From assembly GCF_000372725.1 (NCBI RefSeq), contig NW_005195220.1:294418-343934 (forward strand): a stretch of DNA of 49,517 bases, read 5' to 3'. Shown piece after piece: positions 18,982 to 27,364 of this stretch. Every line of letters begins with the position of its first letter. Position 1 is the stretch's first letter. The stretch is from Emiliania huxleyi CCMP1516. Its lineage: Eukaryota > Haptophyta > Isochrysidales > Noelaerhabdaceae. The notes under the pieces were generated by a model. That model was not told the DNA's origin. It ran no database searches and worked only from the letters and a program-made list of their open reading frames with translations. Both the position numbers and the translations under genes were made by a program.

Positions 18982-21174
18982 ATGGCGGATGCGCCGCCGG
19001 CGCCGCTCTCCTGGCAGAGCCTCGCGGAGAGCGGGCGGCTCGCCCGCGCGCTTGACAGGGAGAGCGCAGCCGACCCGCACCTCCGAAAGCTCCGCCTCAC
19101 CCTCGAGCCCAAAGCGCAGCTGCACACGCTGCGGCTCAAAATGCCGTGCGACTGCGGGAGCTGCATCGTCAAGGCGCAGGTGAAGGCGGGCGCCTCCTGC
19201 CTGGTGCTGGTCTGGAACGACGAGAAGCAGAAGTGCTCGCTCCGCCTCAAAGAGCTCGCGGACGCCGCGCCAAGCGAGGGGCCGCCTGCGCCCGCCGCCG
19301 GCGTTGTGGCTGCAGAGGCGGACACTCAAGCGGCGGCAAGCACTGCCACTGCCGAGGCGGTGGGCGGCGCGGGCGGCGCGGGCGGCGCGGGGGGTGGGGG
19401 CGGTGGCGGCGACGAGGAGGCCGGCGGTGGCGGAGATGGCGGCGGCAGCAGTGGCAAGGCCGCGCTGCCGGGAACCAGCGCAGCGTGTCCAATGGCGCTG
19501 GACAGCGACGACGAGCCGGAGCCGGCGGCTGAGCTTGCGGCCCCCGCGGAGGATAGCGAGCAGAGCCCGCCCCTGATGGCGCCCGCGGCGGCGGCGGCAG
19601 GGGCAGAAGAGCCGGCGCCGCTGGAGGAGGGAGCAGCGGCGGCGGCGGCGGCAGCGGGGGCGCCCGTGGCGGAGGCGCCTGTGGCGGTCGCGCAGGGCTT
19701 GCGTCTGCATTTGTCCAGCAGCAGCAGCGCGGGCTACAAGGGGGTGCAAAAGGACTCGCGAAACGGCCGCGTCAGCTTCTACGCGCAGCACAGTGTGGGC
19801 GGAAGAAGGGTCTCGCTCGGCTACTTCGACACGGCGGTGGAGGCGGCGGTGGCGTACGCGCGGGCGGCCGGCGAGTACCATCCACCGGCTCATCCATCTC
19901 CGATGGTGGCGACGGAGGCGGAGGGACTACGGCTGCACTTGTCCAGCAGCAACCCGAGCGGCTACAAGGGGGTAACCAAGAGCACCGTGGTGCAGGCTGG
20001 CCGCTACCAGGCGCAGCACCATGTGGGTGGACGGACTGTCTTCCTCGGCCGCTTCGACACTGCGGTGGAGGCGGCGGTGGCGTACGCGCGCACGGTCGGC
20101 GAGGCGCCGGAAGCGGGCTCGGCGGTGGCGGCAGCAGCAGGGCAGGCGTCGGCGGAGGAGGCGGAGGGGCTGCGGCTGCACCTCTCTAACAGAGGTGGCG
20201 CCACCGGGTACAAGGGGGTGATCAAGAACGCCTCCGGCCGCTTCGAGGCGCGGCAGACGGCTGACGGTGGACGTGCACACATTGGCACCTTCGACACGGC
20301 GTTGGAGGCGGCGGTGGCGTTCGCGCGCGCGGTCGGCGAGTACCAGCCTCCGGCAGTGGCGGCGGAGGCGGAGGGCTTGCGGCTGCACCTCTCGAGCAGC
20401 AGCAGCACCGGCTACAGGGGCGTGCGCGAGATCAGTGGCCGCTTCCAGGCAATGGGCACGGTGGGCGGAAGGCAGGTCTACCTGGGCACCTTCGACACGG
20501 CGGTGGAGGCGGCGGTGGCGTACGCGCGCACGGTCGGCGAGGCGCCGGAGCGCCAGGCAGAGGCTGCGCTTCCTCGCCCGGCTCCGCTGCCCTCCTCCTA
20601 CGGCGGCGGCGGCACCGGCGCCCGGCCCCGCCCAGCAAAGCGCCCGCTCGAGCCGACCGACGCGCCGCCGCCGAAGCGGCGCTCAAGCCGCGCCGCCGCC
20701 GCCCCCTCGACTGCCTCCTCCTCCTCCACCCCTCCCGCCGCTTCCTCCTCTTCTTCCTCCTCCTCTGCCGCCACCGCCGCCACCGCACCCACCGCACTGG
20801 CCGCGCCCGCCACCGCCGCCCGCACCGCAGCCGCCGCCTCCACCTCCACTGCCGCCGCCGCCGCCCCCACCTCCACCGCCGCCCCTGCCGGCCCCTCCCC
20901 GCTCTCGAGCCGCCTGTTCACGACCACGCCGGACGGGCGCACCGTGCTGAGGGAGACGCCCCCTCCGCCCACGGGCGGCATGGCGGCCGTCGCCGCGGCG
21001 CTGGCGCAGGTCAACCTGCAGGCCTACGCCGCCGCCTTTGACGCCGAGGGCTACGACGACATCTCGTTCTTGCGCGGACTGGACGCCGCCGATCGGGCGG
21101 ACGTGGCCAAGGAGACGGGGATGAAGCCCGGGCACGCGGGCAGGTTTGTCAAGTTCGGCTTCGAGCCGCCATGA
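18982..21174 (+). CDS. four-AP2-domain DNA-binding protein with C-terminal SAM-like domain
   Basis: A single exon of 730 aa starts at an ATG. Residues 1-95 form a compact N-terminal region (PHLRKLRLTLEPKAQ, CDCGSCIVKAQVKAG). Four AP2-type domains at about 240-297, 316-373, 397-453 and 465-521 share LRLHLSS, GYKGV or GYRGV, a Gly-rich turn, LGxFDTAVEAAVAYAR and intervening acidic/Ala linkers. Residues about 530-660 are Ser/Thr/Ala/Pro-rich with an RPAKRPLEP and PPKRRSSR basic cluster (nuclear-signal-like). Residues 667-728 (LAQVNLQAYAAAFDAEGYDD, then LRGLDAADRADV and MKPGHAGRFVKF) look like a SAM domain. The likely role is a multi-site transcription factor able to self-associate. Domains 2 and 4 are most alike, suggesting internal duplication. 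Confidence 0.85.
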   Translation: MADAPPAPLSWQSLAESGRLARALDRESAADPHLRKLRLTLEPKAQLHTLRLKMPCDCGSCIVKAQVKAGASCLVLVWNDEKQKCSLRLKELADAAPSEGPPAPAAGVVAAEADTQAAASTATAEAVGGAGGAGGAGGGGGGGDEEAGGGGDGGGSSGKAALPGTSAACPMALDSDDEPEPAAELAAPAEDSEQSPPLMAPAAAAAGAEEPAPLEEGAAAAAAAAGAPVAEAPVAVAQGLRLHLSSSSSAGYKGVQKDSRNGRVSFYAQHSVGGRRVSLGYFDTAVEAAVAYARAAGEYHPPAHPSPMVATEAEGLRLHLSSSNPSGYKGVTKSTVVQAGRYQAQHHVGGRTVFLGRFDTAVEAAVAYARTVGEAPEAGSAVAAAAGQASAEEAEGLRLHLSNRGGATGYKGVIKNASGRFEARQTADGGRAHIGTFDTALEAAVAFARAVGEYQPPAVAAEAEGLRLHLSSSSSTGYRGVREISGRFQAMGTVGGRQVYLGTFDTAVEAAVAYARTVGEAPERQAEAALPRPAPLPSSYGGGGTGARPRPAKRPLEPTDAPPPKRRSSRAAAAPSTASSSSTPPAASSSSSSSSAATAATAPTALAAPATAARTAAAASTSTAAAAAPTSTAAPAGPSPLSSRLFTTTPDGRTVLRETPPPPTGGMAAVAAALAQVNLQAYAAAFDAEGYDDISFLRGLDAADRADVAKETGMKPGHAGRFVKFGFEPP

Positions 21175-21385
21175 GCGAGCCCGCCGCTAGGGGCTCAGGG
21201 ATGGAAGGGTCGGGTCCCGACAGGGGCTCTGTCCCAGTACAGGTTTCGAGTGCTTAGTGTGCACCGACCGGGATGCGCGAGCATGTTGCGGAAGGTCTTC
21301 TCTCCGACCACCGTGCGGAACCTATCGACGGGAGGTCGTTTGTACAGTACTGGCAGTAGCAGGTGTACGGCATACCGAGCATACG

Positions 21386-22213
21386 TTACCAATAAGATCT
21401 AAGGCGCGTGTTTATTTGGATAAGTGGTACAACTGGACCGACGACTCGATTCCGAAAACTAAGACCGGCGTGATGCGACCGGGAGGGAGCAAAAAGAAAA
21501 ACATGTGTCGGCCTCGGGAGGCGGCGACGGGAGCGGTGCAGAGGTGGATCTAGCTCAATGATGAGGCTACGGCGCGCATAATGAAGAGAGAGGAACACAT
21601 CGAGTGGCTGAGGAAGCTCTTCACTGGGTGGAAAGAGGCTCGGCCGGCCTTGAGCGTTGAGGGAGTCGCGGAGGAGGAGGGATAACGCAGGCAACGCAGG
21701 GACGGGCCAACAGCCAGTGGGACGAACGAGGGCCGCGACGGCGGCCCAAGCGGGAGGGAGCGGAGACGGTGGGCAGCGAGCGAAGTGGGTGAGACTGATG
21801 ATGCTCCTTCGACTTAGGGAGCGGTTCAGCTGCTGGGCGGGCTTCAGGCTGGTGCTCACGCGAAAAGGAATCGACGCGATGTGCAAAGCATACAAGAAGG
21901 GGAGAAGGAAGAGGACGGACACCGTAGCAATGCGGAGGTCCATGCGCACCTTTTCTAGTGCTTGCGCCCGCCGTTGCGCCTCCAGCATGGCTTCCATTTG
22001 CTTGAGACGCTCAGCCAGCTGTTGCTGCTGCTGCAGGAGCGAGAGGTCAACAGTTGTCGGCTCCTCTGCCGCCGTCTCTTGCGACGCGAGCGAGGCGGCG
22101 AGCGACGTGAGCGAAGCGGCGGGCTCTGAGGTGACGCTCGTCCCGATACAGGTGTGCCCGACCGCGGTCCAGCTTCCGCTGACGGCGGCGCTGACGGTGC
22201 TGCTTGCGGCCAT
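21386..22213 (-). CDS. coiled-coil, single-span membrane protein
   Basis: The frame begins at an ATG (22213). It has a Ser/Thr/Ala-rich N-terminus, a Gln-rich coiled coil (LQQQQQLAERLKQMEAMLEA) and one strong hydrophobic span, IATVSVLFLLPFLYALHIAS, at about residues 98-117. The remaining about 150 residues are Pro/Arg/Ser-rich and less convincing; the real C-terminus may be shorter or spliced. No family is recognised. The gene is convergent with the AP2 gene. Confidence 0.5.
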   Translation of the reverse strand: MAASSTVSAAVSGSWTAVGHTCIGTSVTSEPAASLTSLAASLASQETAAEEPTTVDLSLLQQQQQLAERLKQMEAMLEAQRRAQALEKVRMDLRIATVSVLFLLPFLYALHIASIPFRVSTSLKPAQQLNRSLSRRSIISLTHFARCPPSPLPPAWAAVAALVRPTGCWPVPALPALSLLLRDSLNAQGRPSLFPPSEELPQPLDVFLSLHYARRSLIIELDPPLHRSRRRLPRPTHVFLFAPSRSHHAGLSFRNRVVGPVVPLIQINTRLRSYW

Positions 22214-22477
22214 TGCAGTGAGAGGAGTAAGGAGTGCAGGGGAGTGTTCGGGGAGTGTTGCGCAACTGCGCGCTCGAGTCTCTGGCGCCGCGTTTGATCG
22301 TGGACAGAGGAGGACGAATTGAAATTATTGATTTCCGATCAATCGTGAGCTGTACTGCTACGCATATGCACGGAGGCCCATATGCATACGCATCACATTA
22401 CGCCCTCTCGGGAATACGTAAACTCGGTGCGTGTACGTCACTTGCCAGTCCAAATGCGTCGCATTACGCAGCCCAGA

Positions 22478-22560
22478 TGATGACGACACGCACGAGCGAC
22501 ACACAGACACAAACAAGCTCACAAGACACACAGCCAGCGGGCTGCCACACATCCTGAGTG
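22478..22560 (+). repeat. repeat A, short fragment
   Basis: An internal piece of repeat A, from GATGATGACGACACGCACGA to CACACATCCTGAGTGGGCGTA, ends exactly where the repeat D flank begins. Confidence 0.85.
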
Positions 22561-22564
22561 GGCG

Positions 22565-23176
22565 TATCCACCTCGAGAACCTCGAGAGTGTTCACGCCGG
22601 GATCGTTTTCCCGGCGTGTCGTGCCCCAAAGCATGCGCGCCTTTCCCGAGGCCCCTCCCCGAAAGGCAAGTCTTAGCCACATGAAACCCGAGACCCCTCC
22701 CCACCGCCCCGATCCCCCCACACCCTTGCTCCCCTCCCCCCCTCGGGAGGGCCGAACTGAGGCGCCCGTGGGGACCCCGCACTTCCCTTCCCCCCTCGGA
22801 GGGCCGGACTGAGGCGTCGAGGGCCCCGCTCTTTCCCTCGCATAGCGGCCACTCTTCGGACCGCTGGTCGAGCGACCCGGGGGATGCCCCGCGCGCCTGA
22901 CCCAGGCGCGAGAAACGAATCTGCGAGGCGTGGCCGCACATGCGGCCCGATGGGGAGGAACGGGGCGAGCCCCCTCCAACCCACCCGCGCTAGGTCTCGG
23001 GTTTGACGCATGGGGTCACTCCCGCGAAACTCGGGAACTAGCCGGGGCAGTCGGAGAAGGGGCAACTCCGTGCACTGACGGTCGGCCGTCAGAAAACACG
23101 CCTCCGTGGCTCGGGTTACACCAATCCTCGCTACCCAACGCGGCCAAAGGATATCCACCTCGAGAACCTCGAGAGA
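22565..23176. repeat. repeat D, copy 1, with 24-bp flanking direct repeats
   Basis: A 24-bp segment (TATCCACCTCGAG, then AACCTCGAGAG) occurs at 22565-22588 and 23153-23176. Between them, 22643-23002 is the inverted counterpart of 34632-34996. The C-rich strand here is G-rich on the other strand, with runs such as GAGGGGGGGAGGGGAG that could form quadruplexes. A small hairpin (CGCCGGGA/TCCCGGCG) lies at about 22598-22619. No conserved protein is evident. Confidence 0.7.
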
Positions 23177-23248
23177 GTGCCCCAAAGCCCTCAGCCCCTG
23201 AGGCACCCTAATGCTCATCCGCCGAACGTCTAGGTATCAGATAGCGAT

Positions 23249-23937
23249 ATGGTTTGGTACCTAGGGCGAGCTGGCGCGTGTGTAGACCGCGCCGGCGGCC
23301 CTGGGAAGTACGACTCCGCGTCGACGTCCAACAGCGTCTCCTACGCATTTGCGAATCACGCAACTTGCCGCCGGTCCTGCGACGTCGACGCTTTCTGCGT
23401 CGGCTACAGCTTTTACGCTCCGCTCGTCGGAGGTCAGGTCGAGTGCAAGACCTATAAGGCGCAAGCACCGGAGGACGCGATTGCGGGCGCAACGCCCTCG
23501 AGCGGCACGACGTGCTACGAAAAAATATATTCACCGCCTCCGCCCTCGCCGCCGCCTCCTTCGCCGCCCCCACCCTCCTCGCCTCCGCTTCCGCCTCTGT
23601 CGCCCTCGCCTTCCCCGCCACCACCTCCTGCACCGCCGCCTCAGCCGCCGCCGCCGCTGCCGCCGCCGTCGCCGCCAGGGGTGACAAAGCCAAACCCACC
23701 GCCGCCGATGCCGCCCTGGCCGCCGGGGCAGCGGCCAGAGCCTCCCCCGCCCCCGCTACCGCCGCCACCACAGCCACCGCCCCCGCCGTCGCCGCCGTCG
23801 CCGCCTCTCTCGCCTCCAGCAACGCCGCCGAAGCCGCCGCCGCCGAAGCCGCCGGCGAAGCCGCCGCCTCTCTCGCCTCCAGCAACGCCGCCGCCGCCGC
23901 CGCCGCCGCCACCAAAGCCGCCGCCGCCGCCACCAAA

Positions 23938-23969
<32 letters not shown>

Positions 23970-24793
23970 TCGCCCCACCCCCACCCTTCTACGCCGACTT
24001 TGTAGAGAAGCTCGGCGGGACGGTGGCGCCCGTCCTCAAGGAGCTGGAAACGGAGCTGGGCGCGCTGCTCCCTGAGCGGTGGGCCCAGAAGGTCGCCGAA
24101 CACGGGAGCGCGGTGCGCGAGTGGAGCCTGCGCCCCCTCGGCGACTCGCTAAAGCTAAAATTGGACGACCGGAACCGGACATCCACTCCGAGTGCTCCCC
24201 CCCCCCTCCTTCGCGATCACGTGGTAAAGGCGGGCCGAGCCATCCTCGCCAATTCCCCGCTGGAGTTGGCGCTGGGAGTAGCCGGGTGGCTCTTCCTGGC
24301 GCTCTGCTTCTACCGCTGCTGCTGCCGGCGGCGCGAGCCGCCTCACAAGCGGCTCGTGGAGCCCGACGAGGAGGAGGCGCGGGGCGGCATGCCAAGTCCG
24401 CGGCCGAAGCGCCGCTCCAATGCCGAGCTGGCGGAGCAGGTGGCGGAGCTGAAGCTTGGGATGAAGGAGGTGGGGGCGCTGGTGCTGCGCCTCGCCTTGT
24501 GGGCGCGGGCCGCGAGGTCTGAGCGGGAGAGGCTCGACGTTGCCACGCGCGAGCGGCAAGCCGTTTCCAGCTGCATCGGCGGCGCCGCGGCTCTGTCGCG
24601 CCCCCGGCGAGGCTTGCCACATACTATGCGGGCCTCGCTAGAGGTGCGTCCTGTGTGTGTCCTCGCACCTCGGCGAACAAAGAAATGTGCTAGAATTTAC
24701 AACAAAACTGATTCTAGAAAGGAGCTCCTCCCAACTCCCACTCCATATCCCTCCTCAGGGTATCTTTTCTTTCTTTCTTTCTTTGGACTTTAA
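23249..24793 (+). CDS. PAN-like/polyproline surface protein with one membrane span
   Basis: This long frame (514 aa) encodes residues about 8-92 with a PAN/apple-like Cys pattern (GACVDRAGGPGKYDS, ATCRRSCDVDAFCVGYSFYA, CKTYKA, TTCYEK). About 150 residues of PPPPSPPPP follow, typical of hydroxyproline-rich wall glycoproteins. A helical juxtamembrane region and a hydrophobic span, LGVAGWLFLALCFY, end in CCCRRR. The tail is charged with a coiled segment (AELAEQVAELKLGMKEVGAL). I infer an extracellular carbohydrate- or protein-binding head on a rigid stalk. The ATG at 23249 gives no signal peptide, so a 5' exon probably lies upstream (acceptor-like CGTCTAG at 23226-23232). The last about 60 residues may be 3' UTR read-through. 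Confidence 0.6.
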
Positions 24794-24837
24794 TGTATCT
24801 CTCGGACCGAGGCACCCCACACAAATAAAGAGTTAAA

Positions 24838-25860
24838 TCACGCGCCCCGCGAAACGCTACCGGAACCACACGTGGCGGCGCGGGCCGCCCACCGCAGGAA
24901 GCCGACGGCCCCCTGACCGCGGCTGCGCCCTGCTCGTGACGCTCGCGTCACCCGCGTCGCTCGCGTCGTCTCATGCACGCCGTGTCCGTCCGACGCCAGG
25001 ATTGAGAGCAGGCACACAGCCCACTCCCATGCCTGAGGCAGGTGAGGGTGCGAGAGGACGTGCATCGCAATGCGCACAGCGTCAGCGGCAACGACTGCGG
25101 CGCCGTCAGTGAGCGCCAACGAACATAGAGCTTTGAGGGCCAGCTCGCACAGCTCGTCCGAGCGCTCCTGCGACTCGAGCGACTCGCCAGCTGGCACGGG
25201 AGGGAACGTGTCCAGGAGCCGCACCAAAGCAGCAGGCAGCCCGCAGCGGCCCGCGGCCGCCGCCGGCGAGTCCACGAGTATCGCGATCGGCCTCACGGCA
25301 AAGGCCACCATGGAGAGTTCGGGGCAGAAGGGGCCGCTATCGTAGGACAGCGTCTCGAGGGCAAGCTCAACGATGACCTGCACCGCCTCTGGGACAACCG
25401 CGTCGACATCGAAGAAATGTGCTCGTCGCCGATCGCGAGCGGCGCAGAACGCTCGACCGGCAAGCACCTCGATCACGCAGAGGGCGTGGAACACGACCGT
25501 GTCGTGCTGCCCGTACGGCTCGGGCGGAACGTTGGGATACAAGCGCATCAGCGACACGGCCAGCCGGATCCAGCCCGCCACCTGATCATCCGCAGGCTCA
25601 AAGGGGATGCTTCCCTCATGCAAGGTTCCCAAAACCTTGATCACGAGGTCCTCCTTCGCTCGGTGGACGTCGCTCTCGAGCAGGCACCGCATCACAAATG
25701 CGTAGTCCTCCAGGTCGAGCGTCGAATGGTCTTCACATCGGTCTAGGTCGTGCAAGAGGGTGACGGCGTGTTCGATGCAGTGGACCGAGCCAAAACCTGA
25801 ATATGTGTGCAGTGCTCGCACTGCCGCAACGCACTGGGTGATGCAGAAGCGCCCTACCCG
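24838..25860 (-). CDS. armadillo/HEAT-like helical repeat protein (5' end missing)
   Basis: About 330 residues of regular amphipathic helices, for example HCIEHAVTLLHDL, VIEVLAGRAFCA, ELALKALCSLALTDGAAVVA and WEWAVCLLSILAS, form an alpha-solenoid of armadillo or HEAT type. There is no ATG at the 5' end. The open frame runs back to about 25860 (FCITQCVAAVRALHTYSGFG), where it abuts the stop of an RNase H-bearing element on the same strand. The gene is therefore either split by that insertion or begins in an exon I cannot see. The C-terminal Arg/Thr-rich end is less certain. Such solenoids usually bind other proteins; no specific function is claimed. Confidence 0.6.
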   Translation of the reverse strand, partial: RVGRFCITQCVAAVRALHTYSGFGSVHCIEHAVTLLHDLDRCEDHSTLDLEDYAFVMRCLLESDVHRAKEDLVIKVLGTLHEGSIPFEPADDQVAGWIRLAVSLMRLYPNVPPEPYGQHDTVVFHALCVIEVLAGRAFCAARDRRRAHFFDVDAVVPEAVQVIVELALETLSYDSGPFCPELSMVAFAVRPIAILVDSPAAAAGRCGLPAALVRLLDTFPPVPAGESLESQERSDELCELALKALCSLALTDGAAVVAADAVRIAMHVLSHPHLPQAWEWAVCLLSILASDGHGVHETTRATRVTRASRAGRSRGQGAVGFLRWAARAATCGSGSVSRGA

Positions 25861-26440
25861 ACGTCGTCAAATGTCGCCCGCCTGTCCTTCCCCCCGTTCT
25901 CGTCTGGTAATCTCATCTTATTATCCCATCGATGCTTGAGGCTGGCTACTGCCACTTCGCTCCACAACCGTCCCGCCACCCCTGCCGTGTGCGACCCCGG
26001 CCTCACTGTCTTTCGATATTGCTCGCACACCCACTCGTGCGCGCTCTTACACATGTGTCCGTACGTCCGTCGGTCCACTATCTCCCTCTTCTCTGCGTTC
26101 TCTGCCGCCTCCCTTCGCACCGTGTACATGCATGGCCGCGTCCGCACCGCTTCCCGCACCACTTTCGAGGCGTCCTCCGTGTCGTTATCCCCGAGGTGTG
26201 CTGTCGCCACCGCGTCGGCGTAAGCGTTGCAGGCTATTCCCACGTGTGCTGGCACCCACATGAAGACCACCGCCTCTAGCTTCGATCTATAGTAAGCGAT
26301 CGCCTCCAGCAGTCCGCCTCTCTCCCAGTCCCTCAGGCCTTCTGGCATCCCTTTGCGGTGCGCATTCTCAATGCTGTGAGAGGGGCTTTTATAGTAAAAT
26401 TCTTTAAATTCTTTCGGAAGCGACCGGAGTTCGCGCGCGC
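25854..26440 (-). mobile_element. LINE-like retrotransposon remnant (RNase H domain)
   Basis: The minus-strand frame encodes YYRSKLEAVVFMWVPAHVG followed by IACNAYADAVATAHLGD. This matches the end of an RNase H domain (WVPxHxGIxGNxxADxxA). The downstream Cys/Trp/His-containing tail (YGHMCKSAHEWVCEQYRK) ends at a TAG at 25854-25856. Reverse transcriptase and endonuclease are absent, so this is a 5'-truncated copy, as is usual for LINE insertions. The upstream border is near 26440, where AFG1 5' flank begins on the other strand. Confidence 0.7.
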
Positions 26441-26467
26441 GACGTCTTGAAGATCTCTCACACACCG

Positions 26468-27101
26468 ATGCGGCCGCTTCGCGGTTGTTTCCGTAACTTC
26501 TCCCGATGGCGGAGCAGCGGCCCGGGCGGGCTGCTCGCCAGCTACGACGCCGCCGTCGCCCGCGGCCGCATCCGCCCGGACCCGGCTCAGCGAGCGGCGG
26601 CAGAGGCCTTGCAGCGCCTGCAAGACGGCACCCTTGCCGACTCCGGTGGCTCCGAGGCGGCGGCGGGTGCGTACATCCACGGCCCGGTCGGGGGTGGCAA
26701 GTCGATGCTGATGGACCTCTTTTACGAGACCAGGCCAGACACGCTCTAGACCTTCCCAGGAGACTCCGAACGCTTTCCTGCCGCCGCCTCTGAAGTCGCA
26801 GCCTCGGCGTCGCGCGCCGCAAGCCTCACCCTCCACCCCCACCCCTTCGCAGCCTGCGCGGCCCGCGCCGCCGGCTCCACTTCCACGAGCTCATGATCGA
26901 CGTGCACAAGCGGCTGCATCGGGTGCACGAGTCGCGTGAGAAGACAGTCGTGCTGACGGAGCGGGAACCTTCTAGGAACCTTCTAGGAACCTTCTAGGTG
27001 CACGAGTCGCGTGAGAAGACAGTCGTGCTGACAGAGAGCGGGCTACCAATCTACCGCTTCGGGGACTTGCCAGCAGAGTTGACCGCGCCGGCGAGAGTGG
27101 C

Positions 27102-27151
<50 letters not shown>

Positions 27152-27306
27152 TGCAGGCGCAGCAGCAGCAAGCGCAGCAGCAGGCGGGCAGGGGGGTTGC
27201 CCAGCCGCCGCCGGCGGCGGCGCGGAAGGCGCAGGCAGGGGTGGCGGCGGAGGAGGCTTTGCAGGCGGCGGCTGCGGTGGCGACACCAGGGAATGCGAGT
27301 GCGGAT

Positions 27307-27364
<58 letters not shown>

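Noticed and set aside
22690..22985. Conserved protein in repeat D (frame containing SLDQRSEEWPLCEGK in both copies)
   Set aside because: The copies are nearly identical DNA, so any frame is conserved. There is no start, domain or codon-position bias to support coding.
22600..23200. Possible rRNA or ITS segment because of GC-rich conserved repeat D
   Set aside because: I could not recognise any universally conserved rRNA core sequence, and the second copy is isolated, short and inverted.
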